Shown here: positions 1 to 7,055 of the stretch, piece after piece
Layout: each line of letters starts with the position of its first letter
Numbering within the stretch: position 1 is the stretch's first letter
Assembly: GCA_963710625.1 (NCBI GenBank)
Contig: CAVQBG010000028.1
Location: forward strand, 43,835-107,834
From: Sva-07 sp963710625
GTDB lineage: Bacteria > Actinomycetota > Acidimicrobiia > Acidimicrobiales > Ilumatobacteraceae
Length of the DNA stretch: 64,000 bases
Reading direction: 5' to 3'
Translations under genes and position numbers: made by a program
Notes under the pieces: model-generated
Databases searched by the model: none
Seen by the model: only the letters and a program-made list of their open reading frames with translations
Told to the model about the DNA's origin: nothing

Positions 1-2073
1 GGGCGCGTCCAGAGCGTGATCCTCGTCGGCGTCGACGAGTTCGAGCAGCAGCGTGTGAACATCGTGTCGCTCGACGCCGGAGAGTTCCCGGACACCCGGG
101 GCGAGCTCGTCACCGACACCGAGAACGCTCGGACCGGTCGCCTCCGCGCCGACGTCGGCGACACCGTGGACCTGCGCACGTCGACCGGTGGATGGACCCC
201 GTTCACGATCAGCGGCCGCGGCGGCACCCTCCGGTACTCGAGCGAGGTGGGCAACGACGCGCCGGTCGTGTACCTGTCGAACGACGACGTGCAGCGGGTG
301 ATGGACTACCCCGCGCCCAACTCGATCGACGTCGTCGCGATCGACACCTCACCGGAAGCGGTCGACGCGTTGGTGACCGAAGTCCGCACGATGCTCGCCG
401 CCGACCTCGCCGACCTCGCGTACTGGGACGTCCTCGAGGTCTGGCGGGACGGCACCTGGCCCGGGTCGGAGGACTTCCGCAACTTCGTCGTCGTCTTCTA
501 CGTGCTCGCCGCGGTGGCGCTCGTGGCCAGCCTCGTTCTGGTGTACACGACGATGAACTCCGTGGTGCGCGAGCAGACCCGGGAGATCGCCGTCATGAAG
601 GCGATCGGCGGAAGGTCGCGCGTGATCGCCGGTGGGCTCATGGAGACCGCGCTCCTCCTCGGCACGATCGCGACAGCGTCGGGAATCGCGATCGGCCTCC
701 CGCTCAGCAACCGGCTGATGACGTTCATGAGCGACGAGTTCGGTGGGACACGTGTGCCGTGGCGGGTCAGCGGGCTCGCTGTCGTGTTGAGCGTCCTGGT
801 CGGGATCGGCGGCACAGCGATCGCATCGTGGCCGGCGATGCGACGTGCGGCGCACATCACGGTCCGCGAGGCGATCGAGGACCACGGCGTCGTCGCGTCC
901 TATGGATCGCGACGACTCGATCGGATCGCCACGAGGGTTCCGTTCGGGTCACGACGCACTCGGATGGGTGTCCGGAACGCGACGCGGCGTGCCGGCCGGA
1001 CCGCCGCCACCGCCGCACCGATCGGACTGGCCGTCGGCACGATGCTCGCCTTCGGCTCGGTGCTGATCACCGCCGTCGACGAGGACCTCAGGAGCTTCGA
1101 CCTCGAAGGCGCCGACATCATCGTGTGGAACGCCGGACCGGGGCTGGACGCTCGTGCAGGAACACTGATGTCCTCGGTGCCCGAGGTCGACTTCGCCCAT
1201 CCGATGGTCTACAGCAGCGTCGAACTCGACGGGGAGAAGTACGTGTGGGGCCTTCCCGCCAACAGCACGTACGACCACGACGTGATTGCAGGTCGCTGGT
1301 TCACCGACGACGAGGCTGCGTCCGCGGCGCAGGTCGTCGTGCTGGGTGAGGCGGTCGCCAACCAGACCGGGCTGACCGTCGGCGACGTCGTCGGGGTCGA
1401 GACCCGACGCGGTCCGATCGAGCTCGACGTGGTGGGCATCGACGGTCAGCTCGTCAACAACGGGCAGGGACTCTTCGTGCCCTACGAGACGGTCCTCGCC
1501 TACGAGGACTGGACGAGCGGGAACTACTGGGTGCGAACCGTGAGCGCGGACCCGGCCACCGTCGATGCCGCCGCCGCCGGGATCCAGACCACCCTGGAGC
1601 GCAACGGCTACGCCGTCTCGCAGAGCCTGCGGTACATCGATCGCGAGCAGAACCAGGCCGAGAACCGCCTCATCGTCACCGTCGTGATGGCCATGGGTCT
1701 CCCGATCATCGCCATCGGCATGATCGGACTCGTCAGCGCGATGGTCAGCAACGTCGTCGATCGAACACGCGAGATCGGCATCCTGCGCAGCATCGGAGCA
1801 CGGCGACGGGACCTCAGGGCGGTGTTCCGCGCCGAAGGCCTCGTGATCGCGGTGCTCGGCTGGCTCGCCGGCATCCCGATCGGGTACGCCCTCGCCCGTT
1901 TCATCCTGTGGGTGTTCGAACGCAAATTCGACGCGGCATTCACCTTCCGGTTCCCGCTGTGGCCGATCGGTGTCGCGCTCGTCGTGACCGTGGTGCTGAC
2001 CACCGCCGTGACCCGTCTCCCACTGCGACGGATCACGCGGATGCCGACGGGGAACGCGCTGCGTTACGAGTAG
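1..2073 (+). CDS. FtsX-type ABC transporter permease, 5'-truncated by the window edge
   Basis: The frame is open to base 1 with no clear start, so the N-terminus lies outside the window. The visible 690 residues contain two FtsX modules. The first has hydrophobic segments at about residues 155-180, 205-230 and 250-275, and the conserved stretch REQTREIAVMKAIGG. The second has segments at about 550-578, 612-636 and 650-668, and RTREIGILRSIGA. A further membrane span lies near 330-355. Extracytoplasmic MacB-like domains precede each module. The duplicated layout is typical of large actinobacterial permeases of the lipoprotein-release/MacB type, which work with a separate ATPase that is presumably just upstream. 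Substrate unknown. The 3' end overlaps the convergent PLP-enzyme gene by 10 bases. Confidence 0.88.
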   Translation, partial: GRVQSVILVGVDEFEQQRVNIVSLDAGEFPDTRGELVTDTENARTGRLRADVGDTVDLRTSTGGWTPFTISGRGGTLRYSSEVGNDAPVVYLSNDDVQRVMDYPAPNSIDVVAIDTSPEAVDALVTEVRTMLAADLADLAYWDVLEVWRDGTWPGSEDFRNFVVVFYVLAAVALVASLVLVYTTMNSVVREQTREIAVMKAIGGRSRVIAGGLMETALLLGTIATASGIAIGLPLSNRLMTFMSDEFGGTRVPWRVSGLAVVLSVLVGIGGTAIASWPAMRRAAHITVREAIEDHGVVASYGSRRLDRIATRVPFGSRRTRMGVRNATRRAGRTAATAAPIGLAVGTMLAFGSVLITAVDEDLRSFDLEGADIIVWNAGPGLDARAGTLMSSVPEVDFAHPMVYSSVELDGEKYVWGLPANSTYDHDVIAGRWFTDDEAASAAQVVVLGEAVANQTGLTVGDVVGVETRRGPIELDVVGIDGQLVNNGQGLFVPYETVLAYEDWTSGNYWVRTVSADPATVDAAAAGIQTTLERNGYAVSQSLRYIDREQNQAENRLIVTVVMAMGLPIIAIGMIGLVSAMVSNVVDRTREIGILRSIGARRRDLRAVFRAEGLVIAVLGWLAGIPIGYALARFILWVFERKFDAAFTFRFPLWPIGVALVVTVVLTTAVTRLPLRRITRMPTGNALRYE

Positions 2074-3005
2074 TGGTAGAGATCGCCGCTCAGGTACTTG
2101 AGGCCACTGTCGGGCTGCACGGTGACCACGGTGTGTCCCGGACCGAGATCGCGAGCGAGGCGGATCGCGCCGAGGATGCTCGCACCGCCACTCGGGCCGG
2201 TCCACACACCCTCGACACGCGCCAGTCGTCGCGCTGACTCGAAGGCGTCCTCGGTCGTCACCGTCTCGATCCGGTCGTAGGAGTCGTCGGTGATCAGCGG
2301 CGGGACGAACCCGACGCCGCCGCCCTCGATGCGATGCGTGCCCGGCGGGTGGCCGGAGATGACGGCCGACTCCGCCGGCTCCACCACGGTGCGTACGACG
2401 GCGGGCCAGCGCTCACGGATCGGACGCGACGTTCCCGTGAACGCTCCGCCGACACCCACGTACAGCGACAACCCGTGGATCTCGCCGTCGATCTGCTCGA
2501 CGAGCTCGCGGCCGATGCCGAGGTACCCGTCGAGCAGGTCGACGTTGTTGAACTGATCGGTCGGGTGGGCACCCTCCTCCTCGACGATCTCCTCGACCCG
2601 TGTCATCAACTGCTGGATCAGCTCGGGGTGGATGCCGTCGTCGCTGTGGATCAGCTCGACGTCGGCGCCGAGAGCGCGCATCGTGGCGATCTTCTCCTCG
2701 GCGAACGCGTTCGACGACACGATCTTCAGCGGGTAGCCCTTGATGCTGCACACGAGGGCCAGCGAGCTGCCGGTCGAGCCGCCGGTGTACTCCACCACGG
2801 TCTGCCCCGGTTGCAGCGCGCCGCTGCGCTCGGCGCCCTCGATCATCGCCAGTGCCATGCGGTCCTTGTACGAACCGGTCGGATTGGCCGCCTCCAACTT
2901 CACCCACACGTCCGCGCTCTCGGGCCCGGGCAACGTCGACAGGCGGACGACCGGTGTGTTGCCGATCGCTGCCAGCGCGCCGGGTCGGGGCAGGTCGTGT
3001 GCCAT
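2064..3005 (-). CDS. PLP-dependent cysteine synthase family protein
   Basis: 313 residues, fold type II PLP enzyme of the O-acetylserine sulfhydrylase/cystathionine beta-synthase family. The PLP lysine lies in NPTGSYKDRMA near residue 47. Substrate and phosphate loops are recognisable as YTGGSTGSSLA, GVGGAFTGTSR and GPSGGASI. The classic loops read slightly differently in CysK (GTGGT), so the exact substrate is uncertain. It could be a cysteine synthase, a beta-cyanoalanine-type enzyme or a cystathionine beta-synthase-like enzyme. The ATG at 3005 was chosen because the family alignment begins at IGNTPVVRL shortly after it; the frame stays open upstream only as a shadow of the next gene. It ends 10 bases inside the convergent permease gene and lies 62 bases downstream of the metallo-hydrolase gene on the same strand. 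Confidence 0.88.
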   Translation of the reverse strand: MAHDLPRPGALAAIGNTPVVRLSTLPGPESADVWVKLEAANPTGSYKDRMALAMIEGAERSGALQPGQTVVEYTGGSTGSSLALVCSIKGYPLKIVSSNAFAEEKIATMRALGADVELIHSDDGIHPELIQQLMTRVEEIVEEEGAHPTDQFNNVDLLDGYLGIGRELVEQIDGEIHGLSLYVGVGGAFTGTSRPIRERWPAVVRTVVEPAESAVISGHPPGTHRIEGGGVGFVPPLITDDSYDRIETVTTEDAFESARRLARVEGVWTGPSGGASILGAIRLARDLGPGHTVVTVQPDSGLKYLSGDLYHYS

Positions 3006-3067
3006 CGACCGAGTCTCGCGCAGCCGTCGAGGTGCACCCGACGGACCGCCGCTCGCGCCCCGGACCC

Positions 3068-3913
3068 TCAGCCGGCCGGCTCGACGCGCCACACCTCGCC
3101 ATGTGACTTCACGTACCCGGCGCACGGCTCCCAGTGGGTGCCGAGCACCAGCTCGTCGGTGTCGGCGCGTCCGGCGAAGAACGCACGACGGGTCGCTTCG
3201 GCCCCGGCGGGGTCGACGTCGAACGAACTCCCCCACTCTGGATGCGTCGCCTGGCACACCATGTGCGAGAGATCGCCCGTGATCACGGCCCGCTCGCTGC
3301 CGCTCTCGATCAGCACGCTCACGTGGCCGGGCGTGTGGCCCGGTGTCGGCGTCAGCGACACGTGCGACGTGAGCCGGGCATCGGTGGCCACGAGGTCGAC
3401 CAGCCCCGCATCGATCACCGGCTGGATCGAGTCGGCGCGCAGCACCTGGTCCATCCCCGAGTCGTCGCGCTGCCAGTGCGCCCACTCGACGTCGGCGAAG
3501 AGATAGCGGGCGTTGGGGAACGTCGGCACCCACTCGCCGTCGACGAGGCGTGTGTTCCAGCCGACGTGGTCGACGTGAAGGTGCGTGCACAGCACCGTGT
3601 CGATCGACTCGGGCGGGAACCCGGCAGCGGTCAGGTCGGCGAGGAACGGCCCCGACCGCATGCTCCACGACTCGACCGGCCGCTCCTTGTCGTTGCCGAG
3701 ACACGTGTCGACCAGGATGCGCCGCCCGTCGCTCTCGACCACCAGCGCCCGGATCGTCATGTGCACCTTGCCGTCGAGCGTCGCGTAATGCGGCACCATC
3801 CACTCGATCTCACGGATCCGATCCGCGCTCGCGTCGGGCAGCAGCCAGTGCGCAGCCGACGTGGTCGTCAGCTCTGCGATCTCGGTGACCCGTACCTCCC
3901 CGATCGTCCACAT
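3068..3913 (-). CDS. metallo-beta-lactamase-fold hydrolase
   Basis: 281 residues. The zinc signature HxHxDH appears as THLHVDHVGW. The second metal histidine is in PTPGHTPGHVSV and the bridging aspartate is in ITGDLSHMV. A final histidine is in LGTHWEPC. This layout matches the lactonase/glyoxalase II-like branch of the family. The long N-terminal part before the HxHxDH motif and the DTCLGNDK element resemble quorum-quenching lactonase-like proteins, but substrate cannot be read from sequence. The ATG at 3913 gives a normal family length. It is on the same strand as, and probably co-transcribed with, the PLP enzyme downstream; the function of the pair is not evident. Confidence 0.85.
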   Translation of the reverse strand: MWTIGEVRVTEIAELTTTSAAHWLLPDASADRIREIEWMVPHYATLDGKVHMTIRALVVESDGRRILVDTCLGNDKERPVESWSMRSGPFLADLTAAGFPPESIDTVLCTHLHVDHVGWNTRLVDGEWVPTFPNARYLFADVEWAHWQRDDSGMDQVLRADSIQPVIDAGLVDLVATDARLTSHVSLTPTPGHTPGHVSVLIESGSERAVITGDLSHMVCQATHPEWGSSFDVDPAGAEATRRAFFAGRADTDELVLGTHWEPCAGYVKSHGEVWRVEPAG

Positions 3914-3975
3914 GGATCCGAGCCTGCCAGGTGACCGTGGCCCCGGACGGAGCCGGGCAGCGCCACCGCCACGGA

Positions 3976-4941
3976 TCAGTCGACGCCGGACGGTCGAACG
4001 CCGGCATCGCGACGGCGTGCCGCGATCTCCGAGTCGACTCCCGTGCGACGCCAGGCACCAGCATCGTCGGGACCGAAGCCGTGCGACGCCCACCCGGCTG
4101 CCTCACCCGGAGCGAACTTCAGGGCGAGCCAGTCGGACGCATCGGCGGGGCGGACGCCGGCGGCGACCCATCGCGCCAACTTGCGATCCGGCAGCGAGGT
4201 CGAGGCCCACTCGTCGGCGACGTCGTCGGGCGCACCCGCTGCGAGCGCCACGTGTCGCCGAACCACGTGCGGCGTCCAGCCGCCCTCGGGACGTTGCTCT
4301 CGTGCGGTGTCGACGTCGAAGCCGAGCTTGCGCAACATGCGGGCGACCTCGGGATCGTCGACCACCTCGATCCAGTCCGCCGTCTTCGAAGCCGAGAAAC
4401 CCGCCTCCGACCATGCCGCAGCAACGGCGGCCGACACGCCGCGGCGCATCCACGCCGACGCCTGCTTCGGCTTGAGGCCGGCCTCGAGGGCGAATCCGAG
4501 CTCCTCGGGGGTCCGGCCGGCTCGCAGCTCGGCCAACGCCTTGCGCGGGGCGAAGCCATCGAGCGCGTCGAGCGCCGCGAGCTGTTCGACCTCGGTGATG
4601 TCGGCGTCGGTCGACGCCCACGGTGTGAACTGCGCTCCCGAGGTGAAGCCCCGGTCGATCGCTTCGAGGATGCGCTCGGCGTCGTAGCCATCCCAGACCT
4701 CGATGAACGCCGTGTCGGTGGGCAGCCCCCTCGCAACGAGTGATGCGCCGAATGCGACGTCGGGTGCCTGCCTGCCGACCCGTCGGTACTCGGTGATCTC
4801 CTCGGTGGTGAGCGACGAGTCGTACCAGCGGGCGGCATGCGGGGGCGGCAGGGTGCCATCGCGGAACATGATCGTCACGACCGCATCGGGCAACCCCGAT
4901 GCGATCCAACGCTCCCGGTCGTGTCGATCTTCGCGAGTCAT
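3976..4941 (-). CDS. unrecognised protein built of 13-residue Gly/Ala/Trp repeats
   Basis: 321 residues that I cannot assign to a known enzyme. Most of the chain is a tandem 13-residue repeat with the pattern G-[VFL]-x-P-x-x-A-x-x-W-x-x-x. Examples in order are GLKPKQASAWMRR, GVSAAVAAAWSEA and GFSASKTADWIEV. After an insertion come SLPDRKLARWVAA, GVRPADASDWLAL, KFAPGEAAGWASH, GFGPDDAGAWRRT and GVDSEIAARRRDA. Weaker units (TLPPPHAARWYDS, GFAPRKALAELRA, GRTPEELGFALEA) lie further N-terminal, so at least ten units are visible. Such short units suggest an all-helical solenoid, probably a protein-binding scaffold. No signal peptide or membrane segment is seen. The ATG at 4941 is the only internal methionine near the region where repeat-like sequence begins. 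It is divergent from the peptidase gene. Confidence 0.7.
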   Translation of the reverse strand: MTREDRHDRERWIASGLPDAVVTIMFRDGTLPPPHAARWYDSSLTTEEITEYRRVGRQAPDVAFGASLVARGLPTDTAFIEVWDGYDAERILEAIDRGFTSGAQFTPWASTDADITEVEQLAALDALDGFAPRKALAELRAGRTPEELGFALEAGLKPKQASAWMRRGVSAAVAAAWSEAGFSASKTADWIEVVDDPEVARMLRKLGFDVDTAREQRPEGGWTPHVVRRHVALAAGAPDDVADEWASTSLPDRKLARWVAAGVRPADASDWLALKFAPGEAAGWASHGFGPDDAGAWRRTGVDSEIAARRRDAGVRPSGVD

Positions 4942-5052
4942 GGCGCCATGATTCTCGCGCACACTGGGGGATCGCCGGCGACCGGGGTCGCCACAGTGGG
5001 TTCCCGGGTCGGCGGCAGTTCGTCGACCGGCTCGACGTGAGAGGATCCGTAC

Positions 5053-5976
5053 GTGACCAGGATCCGATCGAGTCGAACGAGCCGGGTGCGTGACAGGCGA
5101 GGCGCGTCCGGCGGTGGCGGCGCCGGGACCGGATCTCGGTTCGGACGTGGCGGGTTCGGTCGCAGTGCCGGATCCGGCCGCAGCCTCCCGATGAACCTCG
5201 GTGCGGGCGGTGGGATCATCGGGCTCATCCTCGTCGCCGCAGTGGTGATCCTGCCGCAGCTGCTCGGCGCGAGCAGCGACACCACCGTCGATCCCGTGCT
5301 CGACGAACCTGGCGGATCCACGGCGTGTGTCACCGAGATCGAACAGGTCGTGTGCGGCGCAGTCGACGACGTGTCGCTCTACTGGGAGGACCAGTATCCG
5401 GCATCGTTCCAGGGTGCATACCCCGGCACCGACACCGTGTTCTTCGCCGGGGCGACCCAGACCGGATGCGGACGAGCTTCGGCGCAGATCGGCCCGTTCT
5501 ACTGCCCCGCCGATCAGCTCGTGTACTTCGACCTCGACTTCCTCCAGCGGCTCCAGGACGACTTCGGCGCCACCGGTGACCTCGCCGCGCAGTACATCGT
5601 CGCGCACGAGTACGGCCACCACGTCCAGAACGTCACCGGTATCGACGGACGGGTCCGCCAGCTCCAGCAGCAGTTCCCAGGTTCGGCGAACGAGTTCAGC
5701 GTCGCCCTCGAGTTGCAGGCCGACTGCTTCGCCGGAGCGTGGGCATCGTCGGTGGCGGAGCGCGGGCTGTTCGATCGCGAGGGCGAGATCGACGAGGCGC
5801 TCGGCGCGGCCGAAGCAGTCGGCGACGACCGGATCATGGAGGCCGCCGGCCAGGACGTGAACCCGGAGAGTTTCACCCACGGCAGCGCCGAGCAGCGCCG
5901 GACCTGGTTCGCGATCGGATTCGACAGCGGCGACCCCGAGCAGTGCCGCACCTTCGACGGCGCCCTCGCCCCCTGA
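5053..5976 (+). CDS. membrane-anchored neutral zinc metallopeptidase (YpfJ family)
   Basis: 307 residues. The zinc signature HExxH is present as AHEYGHHVQN near residue 191, with a downstream glutamate in ALELQADCFAGAW, both diagnostic of the putative neutral zinc metallopeptidase family. The N-terminus is the family's usual Gly/Arg-rich tail followed by one transmembrane span (about residues 53-72, GGIIGLILVAAVVILPQLLG), so the catalytic domain should face the outside. A GTG start at 5053 was chosen because a GAGAGGA element lies about eight bases upstream and the family normally has this basic Gly-rich leader. Substrates of the family are poorly known. It is transcribed away from the 13-residue-repeat gene and convergent with the Rpf-like gene. 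Confidence 0.88.
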   Translation: MTRIRSSRTSRVRDRRGASGGGGAGTGSRFGRGGFGRSAGSGRSLPMNLGAGGGIIGLILVAAVVILPQLLGASSDTTVDPVLDEPGGSTACVTEIEQVVCGAVDDVSLYWEDQYPASFQGAYPGTDTVFFAGATQTGCGRASAQIGPFYCPADQLVYFDLDFLQRLQDDFGATGDLAAQYIVAHEYGHHVQNVTGIDGRVRQLQQQFPGSANEFSVALELQADCFAGAWASSVAERGLFDREGEIDEALGAAEAVGDDRIMEAAGQDVNPESFTHGSAEQRRTWFAIGFDSGDPEQCRTFDGALAP

Positions 5977-6004
5977 CCCGCGCCCGCCGGTTCCCGACAC
6001 CCGA

Positions 6005-6051
6005 GTCTCAGCGGATCTGGTCGCGACTGCCGAAACCAGATCCGCTGAGAC
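6005..6051 (-). repeat. 47-nt palindromic repeat, family 1, copy A
   Basis: Perfect 17-bp inverted repeat (left arm GTCTCAGCGGATCTGGT, right arm its exact complement) around a 13-nt centre. Read on the minus strand it aligns over its whole 47 nt with the copies at 30530 and 31347, including the core GTTTCGGCAG. It lies between the convergent ends of the peptidase and Rpf-like genes, where it could also act as a bidirectional terminator, though no T tract follows. Confidence 0.85.
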
Positions 6052-6081
6052 GTGCGCGGCGGTGACGGACCCGGGCCGGCC

Positions 6082-6822
6082 TCAGCGCAGATGGCGTCCG
6101 CAATGGGGCCACGGCCGCGCGCCGCGTTCGCTGTACAGGGCCTGCGCCATGGCGTCCTGGTCGACGGGCGCTGCGGCGGCGGGATCGGCACCGACCAGGC
6201 CGGGGGCGTGGCGCTCGGCGACCGAGTTCCAGGTCGACCGATCGAACTGGTATGCCCCGCGGTACTTCCCGGACGGGTTGGTGATCGAGTAGTCGCCACC
6301 CGCTTCGCACTGACGCAGGGCCGCCCACTGCTCGGCCGACGGACCGGGCGGGAGGGGCGCGATCGGCAGTCGATCGGTGGGCAGACCGGCGAAGTCGAGA
6401 GCGCTCCGGTGCGCCGAGAGCGTGGCGGCCGAGTACCAGCCGTCGGCGTCGATGCCGAGCACGGCCTGCAACACCTCGACATGCGGGCCGCGTTCGTCCC
6501 ACGTGTATGTCTCGGTGATCACCCGGGTGGCGAGCTCGAGCGGCGACTCCGGCCGGTTCACCAGCTCGGGTTCGGCCTGGCGCGGAATCCCAGCATCACG
6601 GGCGGGGACCGACGGGACCGACGGGACCGACGGGACCGACGACACCGACGGGGCCGGCAAATCGAGTGCGCCGGCCGCCGGGACGGGTTCGTCGTCGAGC
6701 GCGCGGGCAACCAGCGGGGCGCCGCCGATCACGAGCGCCGCTGCGAGCACGGCGGCGGACCGTCGGATGGCGAGGCGGTGTCGATGGATGGCAGAGCCGT
6801 GGTGGGGGGAAGAGGGGATCAT
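6082..6822 (-). CDS. Rpf-like transglycosylase with peptidoglycan-binding-like domain
   Basis: 246 residues, secreted. A signal peptide covers about residues 1-40 (hydrophobic AAVLAAALVIGG). A Pro/Ser/Val-rich linker follows, then a peptidoglycan-binding-like segment (GPHVEVLQAVLGIDADGWYS). The C-terminal 75 residues are a resuscitation-promoting-factor/transglycosylase domain: ALRQCEAGGDYSI holds the catalytic Glu, then GKYRGAYQFDRSTW. The enzyme is expected to cleave peptidoglycan glycan strands during growth or resuscitation. The ATG at 6822 is supported by AAGGAG seven bases upstream and gives a proper signal peptide; earlier in-frame codons do not. A possible MtrA-type box lies about 80 bases upstream. 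Divergent from the EF-G-like gene. Confidence 0.87.
   Translation of the reverse strand: MIPSSPHHGSAIHRHRLAIRRSAAVLAAALVIGGAPLVARALDDEPVPAAGALDLPAPSVSSVPSVPSVPSVPARDAGIPRQAEPELVNRPESPLELATRVITETYTWDERGPHVEVLQAVLGIDADGWYSAATLSAHRSALDFAGLPTDRLPIAPLPPGPSAEQWAALRQCEAGGDYSITNPSGKYRGAYQFDRSTWNSVAERHAPGLVGADPAAAAPVDQDAMAQALYSERGARPWPHCGRHLR
6605..6649. repeat. 9-bp tandem repeat encoding Pro-Ser-Val units
   Basis: Four perfect copies of GGGACCGAC and one degenerate copy lie in frame inside the Rpf-like gene and encode the SVPSVP linker between signal peptide and catalytic region. Copy-number change here would only lengthen or shorten the linker. Confidence 0.85.
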
Positions 6823-6900
6823 GACGCTCCTTGGGAGGCGCACCGGCGCATCGACACACGCGGGTTTCCGCGGTGGACACGAGTGCTGGTCGACTGCAAT

Positions 6901-6917
6901 TGTTACGGACGCGTGAC
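6901..6917 (-). promoter_or_regulatory. possible MtrA-type direct repeat upstream of the Rpf-like gene
   Basis: On the minus strand the sequence reads GTCACG-N5-GTAACA, about 79-95 bases before the ATG. MtrA in mycobacteria and corynebacteria binds loose direct repeats of GTAAC/GTCAC type and controls rpf and other wall hydrolase genes. Match is by eye only; no second line of evidence. Confidence 0.35.
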
Positions 6918-7055
6918 GAAAAGGGGTCAGCAGGGCCAGGGAGTCATCGGTCACACCCTTCCCCGCCGCCATGCTCGAGCCGAACGTCGGGACATTGGTC
7001 CGTTGCGGCCCATGACCGGACCGGTGAAGACTGGCCGAGCACGAAAGGGGTCCCC

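Noticed and set aside
2064..3803. 579-codon frame suggesting an N-terminally extended cysteine synthase fusion
   Set aside because: The extra 266 codons lie antisense-frame within the metallo-hydrolase gene and contain no domain; the true start is ATG 3005.
6823..7055. ydaO-type c-di-AMP riboswitch in the Rpf-like leader, as known for other actinobacterial rpf genes
   Set aside because: I looked for the conserved ydaO blocks on the minus strand and could not align them convincingly.
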